Source: CAYFVR01 sp964346545
GTDB lineage: Bacteria; Desulfobacterota; Desulfobacteria; Desulfobacterales; Desulfococcaceae
Direction of reading: 5' to 3'
Length of the DNA: 8,406 nucleotides
Assembly (NCBI GenBank): GCA_964346545.1
Contig: CAYFVR010000213.1
Location: 1-8,406 of the forward strand
Shown here in pieces: positions 1 through 6,681 of this stretch (the stretch's first letter is position 1; each line of letters begins with the position of its first letter). A program made the translations under genes and the position numbers. The notes under the pieces were generated by a model. That model saw only the letters and a list, made by a program, of their open reading frames with translations, searched no databases and was not told where the DNA came from.

Positions 1-228
1 ATTCGTCGAAAGATCGCGCTCCGCCTCGACCGATCCAAGCATGTCTTCCAAAAGGTCATGGCAAGAGGGCGCCCCTTTCTTTCCCGCCTCGGCGACCGGG
101 GCCTTTATTTCGGCGGATTCCGCTCTGATTTTGGAGATTATGCGCAAGGACTCCACTATTTCGGATAAACTTGCCTCGTCGGGAAGGCTCTGGATCCTTT
201 CCAACGCCTCTTGCTTGGCGGTTCGCAT
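1..228 (-). CDS. Antitoxin-like small protein (partial, 3' end off window)
   Basis: An open frame of 76 codons runs from the ATG at 228 to the window edge with no stop. The start is supported by a strong Shine-Dalgarno (GGAGG, 6 bases before the ATG). The N-terminus (MRTAKQEALERIQSLPDEAS) resembles small antitoxins that begin 'M-x-T-A-K-x-E-A-L-x-x-I-x-x-L-P' and are found beside RelE- or PIN-type toxins. The visible C-terminal end (CHDLLEDMLGSVEAERDLST) resembles the 'DLxxDLIGSVEGPxDLSTN' tail of other small antitoxins, so the stop probably lies just past the window. The protein is charged and helical, with no signal peptide or membrane segment. It lies 49 bp downstream of another antitoxin-like gene on the same strand, which suggests co-transcription. 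The family is recognised by recall of motifs only; function as an antitoxin is inferred, and no toxin is visible. GC is lower (about 56%) than in the core genes. Confidence 0.6.
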   Translation of the reverse strand, partial: MRTAKQEALERIQSLPDEASLSEIVESLRIISKIRAESAEIKAPVAEAGKKGAPSCHDLLEDMLGSVEAERDLSTN

Positions 229-277
229 CGTCCACCTCCATCTCGGGAAAATATAGGGAAACGGTATCCCCACAATT

Positions 278-487
278 TCAGCGGGTTGGATCATCGTCCC
301 ACACGTTGTCCGCTTCGTCGTCCCACACGCGAACCATGGAAATCGACTGCGCCTCCTTCAAATGGCGCAGTTCATCCATCGAAAAATCGGATTCCCTTCG
401 GAGACATTCGATAAAATCGAGCACCTTCCGGGCCGCATCCGCCGGCATCCGCCGGACTTCCCGATAGATTTCTTCCGCGATATCCAT
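278..487 (-). CDS. DUF2281-like antitoxin candidate, 69 aa
   Basis: A small acidic protein of 69 residues. The ATG at 487 is chosen over a GTG six codons upstream because a GGGAGGA Shine-Dalgarno lies 7 bases before the ATG. Residues 3-31 (AEEIYREVRRMPADAARKVL then DFIECLR) match the pattern 'I-x-x-x-x-x-x-L-P-x-x-x-x-x-x-V-L-D-F-I-E-x-L' of DUF2281 and related antitoxins. The end (VRVWDDEADNVWDDDP) matches the W/D-rich 'xxWDNxEDDVWNDL' tail of such proteins, which commonly precede PIN-domain toxin genes. No toxin follows directly: the next gene on the strand, 49 bp on, is also antitoxin-like. The aminotransferase gene ends 40 bp upstream on the same strand, and no clear promoter or terminator separates them. 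The antitoxin role is inferred from the family pattern. Confidence 0.6.
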   Translation of the reverse strand: MDIAEEIYREVRRMPADAARKVLDFIECLRRESDFSMDELRHLKEAQSISMVRVWDDEADNVWDDDPTR

Positions 488-527
488 GCTTGCATCCTCC
501 CCCACGGTAAATTTCCGCCGGTCGGCG

Positions 528-1712
528 TCAGGAAACGTACCGCTCCATCACCCTTCGAAACCCCGGCATGGCCTTGACGATGGTGTCGTCGTCCACGCAG
601 AAGGCGAGGCGGAAATGGCCGGGGCCGCCGAAGCCGGAGCCGGGCACGGCCAGGATGCGCTCGGTCTGGAGGTCGCGGACGAATTCCACGTCGTCGGGGA
701 TGGGACATTTGGGAAACAGGTAGAAGGCCCCCGGCGGCGTCACGAATTCGAAGCCGCATTCCGCCAGCCCGTCGCAGAGGAGCTGTCGCTTGCGGGCGTA
801 CTTGGCCACGTCCACCGTGGCGTTGCCCATCCGGGCCACCGCCCGCTGCATGAGCGCCGGCGCGTTGACGAAGCCCAGAATCCGGTTGGCCAGGGTCATG
901 CCCTCCAACAGCGCCTTCTTGTGGGTGGCCGCCGGGTTCACGGCGATATAGCCCAATCGCTCGCCGGGAATGGAGATGTCCTTGGAAAACGAGGTGCAGA
1001 CAATGCTTTCCGGGTAGGCGGCGAAAATGCTGGGCACCGCCGCCCCGTCGTAGACGATTTTCCGGTAGGGCTCGTCGGAGATCATGTAGATCGTCCGGCC
1101 AAACTTTCCGCCCCGTTCCGCCAGCAGTTCGCCCAAGGCCCGCAAGCTCTCGGCGGAATAAATCTGCCCGGTGGGATTGTTGGGCGAGTTGATCAGCACC
1201 GCCTTGGTCCGCTCGTTGATGGCGTCCCCAACGGCGTCCAGGTCCAGGGTGAAGTCGGCCCGGGTCGGCACCGTTTTCAACACGCCGTTGTGGTTGTCGC
1301 AGTAGGCGCCGTATTCCACGAAAAAGGGGGCGGGCGTGACGACCTCGTCGCCGGGGTCCAAAATCGCCTTGAGGGTGGAATTGATCGCGCCGGCGGCCCC
1401 CACGGTCATGATGACCTCGTCGCCGGAAACCGGCGCCTGCTGATCTCGGGTCACCATTTCCGCCACGGCGGCGCGGACGTAGGGATAGCCGGAATTGGGC
1501 ATGTAGCTGTGATCCCGGCCCTCCTCGGAGGTCACCACCTCTTTGAGCGCGGATTCCAGCTCCGCCGGGGCCCGCAGATTGGGATTGCCCAGGCTGAAGT
1601 CGAAGACGTTTTCCGCCCCGTGCTCCGCCTTCAGCCGGGCGCCCTCCTCGAACATCTTCCGAATCCAGGACGACTTGGCAATGGTCGCCTCGATCTTCTT
1701 GGCAATGGTCAT
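528..1712 (-). CDS. Class I PLP-dependent aminotransferase (aspartate aminotransferase-like)
   Basis: A complete fold-type I aminotransferase of 394 residues, normal for the family, acting in the cytosol on amino acids and 2-oxo acids. Visible family motifs are NSPNNPTG at 175-182, SDEPY at 212-216 (D213 should pair with the PLP ring nitrogen), SFSKDISIPGERLGY at 241-255 with K244 as the Schiff-base lysine, and R368 in HFRLAF as the expected binder of the substrate alpha-carboxylate. The frame extends 34 codons further upstream, but that part overlaps the NFU gene. The ATG at 1712 begins a family-like N-terminus and follows the NFU stop by 11 bp, with an AAGGGG about 9 bases before it. All key residues are present, so it should be active. 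The exact substrate (aspartate, alanine or another) cannot be read from sequence alone. It is very probably co-transcribed with the NFU gene. Confidence 0.92.
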   Translation of the reverse strand: MTIAKKIEATIAKSSWIRKMFEEGARLKAEHGAENVFDFSLGNPNLRAPAELESALKEVVTSEEGRDHSYMPNSGYPYVRAAVAEMVTRDQQAPVSGDEVIMTVGAAGAINSTLKAILDPGDEVVTPAPFFVEYGAYCDNHNGVLKTVPTRADFTLDLDAVGDAINERTKAVLINSPNNPTGQIYSAESLRALGELLAERGGKFGRTIYMISDEPYRKIVYDGAAVPSIFAAYPESIVCTSFSKDISIPGERLGYIAVNPAATHKKALLEGMTLANRILGFVNAPALMQRAVARMGNATVDVAKYARKRQLLCDGLAECGFEFVTPPGAFYLFPKCPIPDDVEFVRDLQTERILAVPGSGFGGPGHFRLAFCVDDDTIVKAMPGFRRVMERYVS

Positions 1713-1723
1713 ATCGGCGCCCC

Positions 1724-1945
1724 TTAGGCCGGTTCGACGGCTTTGATTTCCGGGATGTGCTGCTTCAGCACCCGCTCGATGCCGTTGCGAAGGGTCATCT
1801 GGCTCATGGGACATCCCGCGCAGGCGCCTTGCAGCCGAACTTTGACGATTCCGTCCTCGGTGACGTCCACCAGCTCCACGTTGCCGCCGTCGGCCTGCAA
1901 CATGGGGCGAACCTTATCCAGGGCGGCTTCCACTTTTTCTCTCAT
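1724..1945 (-). CDS. Stand-alone NFU (NifU C-terminal) domain Fe-S protein
   Basis: A 73-residue protein made only of the NifU C-terminal domain. These proteins carry or pass on a [4Fe-4S] cluster in the cytosol, usually bound between two subunits through a C-x-x-C motif. The sequence shows VRPMLQADGGNVELVDV at 12-28 and the ligand motif at C42 and C45 inside GACAGCPMS, the two strongest signatures of the family. It lacks the N-terminal IscU-like scaffold and the central ferredoxin-like domain of full-length NifU, as expected for the short housekeeping form. The ATG at 1945 has an AGAGGA site about 8 bases upstream. It is the first gene of an apparent operon with the aminotransferase. A candidate promoter lies at 1993-2021. 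Confidence 0.93.
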   Translation of the reverse strand: MREKVEAALDKVRPMLQADGGNVELVDVTEDGIVKVRLQGACAGCPMSQMTLRNGIERVLKQHIPEIKAVEPA

Positions 1946-1992
1946 GATCGGTTTCCTCTCGGAGTAAAGGGGGGTTGATTTTGTAACTCATA

Positions 1993-2021
1993 ACCATAAT
2001 GCCGCATACCGTCCCTGTCCA
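1993..2021 (-). promoter_or_regulatory. Candidate sigma70-type promoter for the NFU-aminotransferase unit
   Basis: On the minus strand TGGACA (2021-2016, five of six matches to TTGACA) is followed after 17 bases by TATGGT (1998-1993, four of six matches to TATAAT). Transcription would start near 1987, leaving about 40 untranslated bases that include the Shine-Dalgarno. A perfect TATAAT also occurs at 2026-2021 but has no good -35 box. The call is by eye and the -10 box is weak. Confidence 0.35.
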
Positions 2022-2059
2022 TTATACTTTCGGGGTCCACAAATTGGGATTTTGCACAC

Positions 2060-2153
2060 GTAGGGGCAGGCCCCCGTGCCTGCCCTGTTCGCCGAATAAC
2101 GGACGGGGGCCTGCCCTGTTCGCCGAAGGGCAGGCACGGGGGCCTGCCCCTAC
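2060..2153. repeat. 94-bp element with perfect 26-bp inverted repeat ends and nested direct repeats
   Basis: The left arm (2060-2085) and right arm (2128-2153) are exact reverse complements over 26 bases, beginning GTAGGGGCAGGCCCCCGTGC and ending in GCCCCTAC. Inside, GCCTGCCCTGTTCGCCGAA occurs twice in direct orientation (2078-2096 and 2109-2127). The centre at 2101-2116 is a near copy of part of the right arm with a small deletion. The element fills much of the 262-bp gap between tgt and the NFU gene, both on the minus strand. A transcript through it could fold into a very stable hairpin. There is no T-run after either arm, so it is not a standard intrinsic terminator. It is probably a REP-like or MITE-like intergenic repeat; no transposase is present. 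Confidence 0.85.
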
Positions 2154-2207
2154 ATCCGAATCTCCGCGCAAACCGTGCCGTCTTCAAGTGTAGCAAGCCG
2201 CCCTCTC

Positions 2208-3341
<1,134 letters not shown>

Positions 3342-3393
3342 GGTAAGGTCCGTAAAGATTTCACGACTTCAGAATGAACGATGCGCCCCAAAT

Positions 3394-3416
3394 GTAGGGG
3401 CGTATCGCATACGCCC
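3394..3416. repeat. GTAGGGGC-type short palindrome
   Basis: GTAGGGGC at 3394-3401 opens into a perfect 8-bp stem (GGGCGTAT at 3398-3405, ATACGCCC at 3409-3416) with a CGC loop. It lies in the queA-tgt gap. It shares the GTAGGGGC start with the elements at 2060-2153 and in the gap before the glycerate kinase gene. No T-run follows on either strand, so a terminator role is not supported. Confidence 0.65.
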
Positions 3417-3492
3417 TGGGCGGGAAACGAAGACCGCCGATTTCAGGTACGCATGACGGCCAGAAAAACAATCCCAACCCGAAACCGAAACG

Positions 3493-4548
3493 TCAACCAA
3501 TGAACATCGCGTCGCCGTAGCTGTAAAACCGGTATTCGGCTTCCACCGCCGTCCGATAGGCGGCCAGGACCTTCTCCCGGCCGGCGAAGGCGGACACCAG
3601 CATGAGCAGGGTCGATTCCGGCAGGTGAAAATTGGTGACCATGGCGTCCACGATCCGAAAGCGGTAGCCGGGATAGATGAACAGATCGCACTCGCCGCGG
3701 GTCGGGACGATTCGGCCCGATTCGCCGGAAACGTATTCCAGCGTCCGCACGGAAGTCGTCCCCACGGCTACCACCCGGCCGCCGGATTCCCGGGCCCGGT
3801 TGATCGTGTCGGCGGTTTCGGCGGAAATGGAAAACCATTCCCGATGCATTTCGTGCTCCCGGATGTCGTCCACCCGCACGGGGATGAAGGTGCCGTGGCC
3901 CACGTGAAGGGTGACGGCCGCCACGCTCACGCCCCGGTCCCGGATCTGATTCAGCAATTCCGGGCTGAAATGGAGGCCGGCGGTGGGCGCGGCCACGGCC
4001 CCCTTGCGGGCCGCGTAAACGGTCTGGTATCGTTCCGCGTCCCCGGTTTCTTCGCTTCCGCCCCGGATGTAGGGCGGCAACGGCCCCTTGCCGAGCCGGT
4101 AGAGCGTTTCCTCGAAATCCCCCTCGCTGGTGAAGCGGACGACGTGGACGCCGTCCCGGGAATCGAGCACCTCGCCGTCCAACCCCTCGCCGAAGTGGAG
4201 CCGGGTCCCGGGCCGGGGGCGCTTGGAGAGCTTGAGCAGACATTCGCAGACCACCGATCCGTCGGATTCCCGGCGGCAGCGCTCCTCGCCGTAGTTGAGG
4301 ATCAGCGCCTCCACCCGGCCGCCGCTCTCCTTTCGGCCCAGGAGACGGGCGGGGATGACCTCGGTGTCGTTGACCACCAGCACGTCGCCGGGACGCAGGA
4401 AATCGGGCAGATCCGAAAAGACGTGGTGGGCCGTCTCGCCCGTTTGGCGGTTCAGCGTCAAAAGTCGGGACGATTCCCGCCGATCCGCCGGGTGCTGGGC
4501 GATCCGATCCGGCGGCAGCTCGTAGTGGTAATCACCAGGGCTGAACAT
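3493..4548 (-). CDS. queA: S-adenosylmethionine:tRNA ribosyltransferase-isomerase
   Basis: QueA transfers and isomerises the ribosyl group of S-adenosylmethionine onto 7-aminomethyl-7-deazaguanine in tRNA to give epoxyqueuosine, the step after Tgt. The 351-residue length is normal. Characteristic blocks are VVNDTEVIPARL at 58-69, AAPTAGLHF at 186-194, HVGHGTF at 215-221, HEMHRE at 232-237, GTTSVRTLE at 263-271, VTNFHLPESTLL at 304-315 and YRFYSYGDAM at 339-348. The frame is complete with no breaks. The ATG at 4548 lies inside the end of the upstream DUF2065 gene (17-bp overlap), with AAGGG about 7 bases before it. This points to translational coupling and an operon of DUF2065, queA and tgt. 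QueG or QueH, the last step of the pathway, is not in the window. Confidence 0.97.
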   Translation of the reverse strand: MFSPGDYHYELPPDRIAQHPADRRESSRLLTLNRQTGETAHHVFSDLPDFLRPGDVLVVNDTEVIPARLLGRKESGGRVEALILNYGEERCRRESDGSVVCECLLKLSKRPRPGTRLHFGEGLDGEVLDSRDGVHVVRFTSEGDFEETLYRLGKGPLPPYIRGGSEETGDAERYQTVYAARKGAVAAPTAGLHFSPELLNQIRDRGVSVAAVTLHVGHGTFIPVRVDDIREHEMHREWFSISAETADTINRARESGGRVVAVGTTSVRTLEYVSGESGRIVPTRGECDLFIYPGYRFRIVDAMVTNFHLPESTLLMLVSAFAGREKVLAAYRTAVEAEYRFYSYGDAMFIG

Positions 4549-4735
4549 CGCCGCCCTTGGCCAGATAGACGAACAGCAGTCCGGTCAGCATGAGGATCAG
4601 CCCGAATCCGCGCAGTGCGGCGGGCGAAACTTCCATCATCTTGCGAATCCACCGCTTCATTTTTTTGGGAAACGCGGCGTAGGGAAAGCCCTCCACGAAA
4701 AGGACCATGCCCAGCACCGACAGGAAAAATTCCAT
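4532..4735 (-). CDS. DUF2065 (YjeT-like) small membrane protein, 67 aa
   Basis: A 67-residue protein with two hydrophobic helices, about residues 2-22 and 43-59, separated by a basic stretch (FPKKMKRWIRKM). The pattern 'LGMVLFVEGFPYAAFP ... SPAALRGFGLILMLTGLLFVYL' is that of DUF2065/YjeT, an inner-membrane family of unknown function, usually about 60-65 residues long. The ATG at 4735 is preferred because an AGAGGA site lies 9 bases before it. Two other in-frame ATGs (4744, 4741) are too close to this site, and an ATG at 4804 would overlap the predicted promoter. The stop overlaps the queA start by 17 bp. Its place at the head of the queuosine operon does not by itself show a role in tRNA modification. 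Confidence 0.88.
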   Translation of the reverse strand: MEFFLSVLGMVLFVEGFPYAAFPKKMKRWIRKMMEVSPAALRGFGLILMLTGLLFVYLAKGGDVQPW

Positions 4736-4774
4736 CGACATCATTCCTCTGTTGAATCCGTTTAAAAAACGGGT

Positions 4775-4804
4775 ACTATAAAAAGATTGACGTTCCTTTG
4801 TCAA
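4775..4804 (-). promoter_or_regulatory. Strong sigma70-type promoter for DUF2065-queA-tgt
   Basis: On the minus strand a perfect TTGACA (4804-4799) and TATAGT (4780-4775, five of six) are separated by 18 bases. Transcription should start near 4768, about 33 bases before the DUF2065 ATG. The predicted leader begins in or next to a small hairpin (CCGTTT-TTT-AAACGG, 4772-4758). This is the best promoter match in the window. Confidence 0.7.
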
Positions 4805-4883
4805 AGCAAAAGCGGCCCCCGGCGGCGGCGGAGATCAATGGCCGACCGCCCTCTCGGTTCTTCCCCCTTTCAAAGGATATCCC

Positions 4884-4949
4884 ATGCGCATTCTTGTCCA
4901 TTACCTCTTCTCCACGGTGGTGCTGAGTCTGTACGGCGGTCAGGTCTGA
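4884..4949 (+). other. Upstream in-frame segment ending at TGA: severed 5' end of the phosphatase gene, or a 21-codon leader ORF
   Basis: An ATG at 4884 with a good Shine-Dalgarno (AAAGGA, 6 bases before it) opens a 21-residue reading frame that starts MRILVHYLFSTVVLSL and stops at TGA (4947-4949). The phosphatase frame continues directly after the TGA without change of phase, and residues on both sides read as a natural protein: a short hydrophobic helix, then GGQV, the TGA, then PFLETLPP. The simplest reading is that the gene originally began at 4884 and the TGA replaces a sense codon; TGG (Trp) is one base away. The alternatives are a separate leader peptide, read-through or selenocysteine, or a sequencing error. 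Confidence 0.6.
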
Positions 4950-4957
4950 CCGTTTTT
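4937..4957 (+). terminator. Terminator-like hairpin with T5 at the in-frame TGA
   Basis: CGGTCA (4937-4942), loop GGTC and TGACCG (4947-4952) form a perfect 6-bp stem, extendable by G-T pairs, followed by TTTTT (4953-4957). The TGA stop forms the start of the 3' arm. The shape is that of a short intrinsic terminator or attenuator inside the 5' part of the phosphatase reading frame. The stem is shorter than most efficient terminators, so activity is uncertain. Confidence 0.4.
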
Positions 4958-4964
4958 AGAGACC

Positions 4965-6416
4965 TTGCCCCCCGTGGTGGTGGGGGCCATCACATTTGGC
5001 GGTTATCTCCCGGCCCTGCTGCTCCACGGGCCGCTGGAAAAACGGCTGGTCCGGTCGGCCGACCCGGGCGAACAGCCCCGACGCCAGTTCGCCCTGGATT
5101 TGGGGTTGGCCGTCGCGGTGGGCCTCGCGGTTTGGATCTACAACCGGATCACCTATCATATCATGCTGGTCACGGGGATGGCCTTTTTTATCGGCTTCGT
5201 CGCCCTGGGCTTTTTCATCGCCCTGGACATGGCGCTGGCCCGGGAACGGCATATCATCCGCGAGGCGTTGCGGAAAGAAATTCATGCGCCCGCGCCGGGT
5301 CGCCTGTATCCCATGACCCGGCGATTCTTCCTGGTGGCCTTGGGCACCACCTTGCTGATGGTGCTGATCATCAGCCTGGTGTTCGCCCGGGACATGGTCT
5401 GGCTCACCAATCTGGAAGAACAAATGGTGCCCACGGGAGAGGCGCTCCGGATCGTCGCGGTGGAGATGGCCTTCATCATGGGCGTGCTGCTGATTTTGGT
5501 GACGAACCTGCTGCTCTCCTTTTCCACCAACCTGAAACTGCTGTTCCAGACCGAAACCGGCGTGCTGGATCGGGTGACCCGGGGCGACCTGTCCGAAACG
5601 GTTCCCGTGGCCACCCGGGATGAATTCGGCGTCATCGCCGGCTACACCAACGTGATGATCCAGGGGCTCCGCCATCGGATTCAACTGCTTTCCGCGTTGG
5701 AGGTGGCCGAGGAGGTGCAGCGGAACCTGCTGCCGGCCGGGCCGCCGGACTGGCCCGGCATGGATCTGGCCGGGGTCAGCCTGTTCTGCGAAAAGGTGGG
5801 CGGGGACTACTACGATTATTTGGAGCTTTCCGACGGCTGCTACGGCGTGGTGGTGACCGACGCCGCCGGCCACGGCGTGGGCGCGGCGCTCCACATGACC
5901 ACCGCCCGGGCCTTTTTGCGCTTCGGCGCCCGAGATTTCACCGGCCCGGTGAAGTTGCTGACGGCCGTCAACCGCTTCCTGGCCGAGGACAGCGGGGAGA
6001 CCGGTCGCTTCATCACCCTGTTTTTCCTGATCATCGATCCGGAAAACCGCCGGCTGATCTGGGTTCGGGCCGGCCACGATCCGGCCCTGCTGTACGACCC
6101 GGCGGAAGATCGGTTCGAAGCGCTTGACGGCGACGGCATGGCCCTGGGCGTCATGGCCGAGGCCGAATTTTCCGAGGAAACCCGGGAGGGTTGGTCGCCC
6201 GGAACCGTGGTGGTGGTCACCACCGACGGCGTGCGGGAGCGCCGGAACGGGGAAGGGGAAATGTTTGGCCAGGACCGGTTGAAGGACGCCATCCGCGCCG
6301 CCGCCGGGGACGGCGCGGACGCGATTCGAAAGTCCATCCTGGATTCTTTGGAAACCTTCGCGGGCGGAATCGAACGGGAAGACGACGTGACGCTGGCGGT
6401 GGTTCGGCTGAAGTAA
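4965..6416 (+). CDS. Membrane HAMP-PP2C (SpoIIE/RsbU-type) serine/threonine phosphatase, 5' end interrupted
   Basis: The uninterrupted frame from a TTG at 4965 encodes 483 residues; counted from the ATG at 4884 through the TGA it would be 510. Hydrophobic segments lie at about 3-22, 43-60, 66-90, 119-141 and 165-187. They are followed by a HAMP linker (about 186-240, with LDRVTRGDLSETVPVATRDE then FG) and a PP2C/SpoIIE phosphatase domain (about 260-483). Expected metal ligands are D281 in GGDYYDY, D299 in VVTDAAGHG, D421 in TTDGV and D474 in REDDVTLAVV; AGHDPALLY at 369-377 is also typical. Such proteins sense a signal at the membrane and dephosphorylate anti-sigma antagonists or similar regulators; no such partner is in the window. 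The TTG has only a weak ribosome site (AGAGA), whereas the ATG at 4884 has a good one, so the TTG is likely not the native start. The catalytic half is intact, so the gene may still be active or may have been lost very recently. Confidence 0.88.
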   Translation: MPPVVVGAITFGGYLPALLLHGPLEKRLVRSADPGEQPRRQFALDLGLAVAVGLAVWIYNRITYHIMLVTGMAFFIGFVALGFFIALDMALARERHIIREALRKEIHAPAPGRLYPMTRRFFLVALGTTLLMVLIISLVFARDMVWLTNLEEQMVPTGEALRIVAVEMAFIMGVLLILVTNLLLSFSTNLKLLFQTETGVLDRVTRGDLSETVPVATRDEFGVIAGYTNVMIQGLRHRIQLLSALEVAEEVQRNLLPAGPPDWPGMDLAGVSLFCEKVGGDYYDYLELSDGCYGVVVTDAAGHGVGAALHMTTARAFLRFGARDFTGPVKLLTAVNRFLAEDSGETGRFITLFFLIIDPENRRLIWVRAGHDPALLYDPAEDRFEALDGDGMALGVMAEAEFSEETREGWSPGTVVVVTTDGVRERRNGEGEMFGQDRLKDAIRAAAGDGADAIRKSILDSLETFAGGIEREDDVTLAVVRLK

Positions 6417-6435
6417 AAATCCCTCCGACGGCCCC

Positions 6436-6460
6436 GGGCGGCCGCAAGGGCTGCCCCTAC
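6436..6460. repeat. GTAGGGGC-type short palindrome (minus orientation)
   Basis: GGGCGGCC (6436-6443) and GGCTGCCC (6449-6456) form an 8-bp stem with one G-T pair and the loop GCAAG, ending in GCCCCTAC (6453-6460). This is the reverse complement of the GTAGGGGC motif shared with the other intergenic repeats. It lies 19 bp after the phosphatase stop and has no T-run, so a terminator function is not supported. Confidence 0.6.
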
Positions 6461-6483
6461 GACCCGAAAATTGAAAGGGGGAT

Positions 6484-6508
6484 GTAGGGGCGCTGCTCGC
6501 CGCGCCCC
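6484..6508. repeat. GTAGGGGC-type short palindrome (plus orientation)
   Basis: GTAGGGGC at 6484-6491 opens into a perfect 7-bp stem (GGGGCGC at 6487-6493, GCGCCCC at 6502-6508) with an 8-base loop. It faces the copy at 6436-6460 in opposite orientation, 23 bp away, so the two could once have been the ends of one larger element. The stretch from here to 6610 shows no gene, promoter or RNA that I can recognise. Confidence 0.6.
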
Positions 6509-6610
6509 GGCCCCAGCGGGCACGGAAAATGATACCCGCCTCGCCTTGCCATCGGGCCGAATCCCGCTTTGACGCTCCGGGATGAATCGGCGATTTCCAT
6601 CCACGCTCCG

Positions 6611-6670
6611 GGGCGCGGCAAGCGGCGCCCCTACAATAAAGGGCGCGGCAAGCGGCGCCCCTACAATGAG
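6611..6670. repeat. Two tandem 30-bp repeats abutting the glycerate kinase ribosome site
   Basis: Two adjacent 30-bp units (6611-6640, 6641-6670) are identical over their first 27 bases and differ only in the last three (aaa versus gag). Each unit holds a 6-bp stem (GGGCGC/GCGCCC) and ends in the GCCCCTAC motif (6627-6634, 6657-6664). The 'gag' that closes the second unit forms most of the GAGGA Shine-Dalgarno (6668-6672) of the gene at 6682. Confidence 0.85.
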
Positions 6671-6681
6671 GACCAATCTCC

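Noticed and set aside
498..530. Terminator between the aminotransferase and the antitoxin-like gene
   Set aside because: Only a short GC-rich inverted segment without a T-run is present.
486..1727. 413-codon open frame on the plus strand opposite the aminotransferase
   Set aside because: The composition is typical of a high-GC antisense shadow, and the minus-strand frame carries all aminotransferase motifs.
2060..2153. CRISPR-like or rho-independent terminator reading of the inverted repeat
   Set aside because: There is no regular repeat-spacer pattern and no T-run after the stem on either strand.
4787..4815. Plus-strand promoter for the phosphatase starting at TTGACG (4787)
   Set aside because: No acceptable -10 box occurs at the right distance; the region is better explained by the minus-strand promoter.
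4937..4952. SECIS element because the hairpin loop is GGTC
   Set aside because: A bacterial SECIS lies downstream of the TGA; here the TGA is part of the 3' arm of the stem, so the geometry is wrong.
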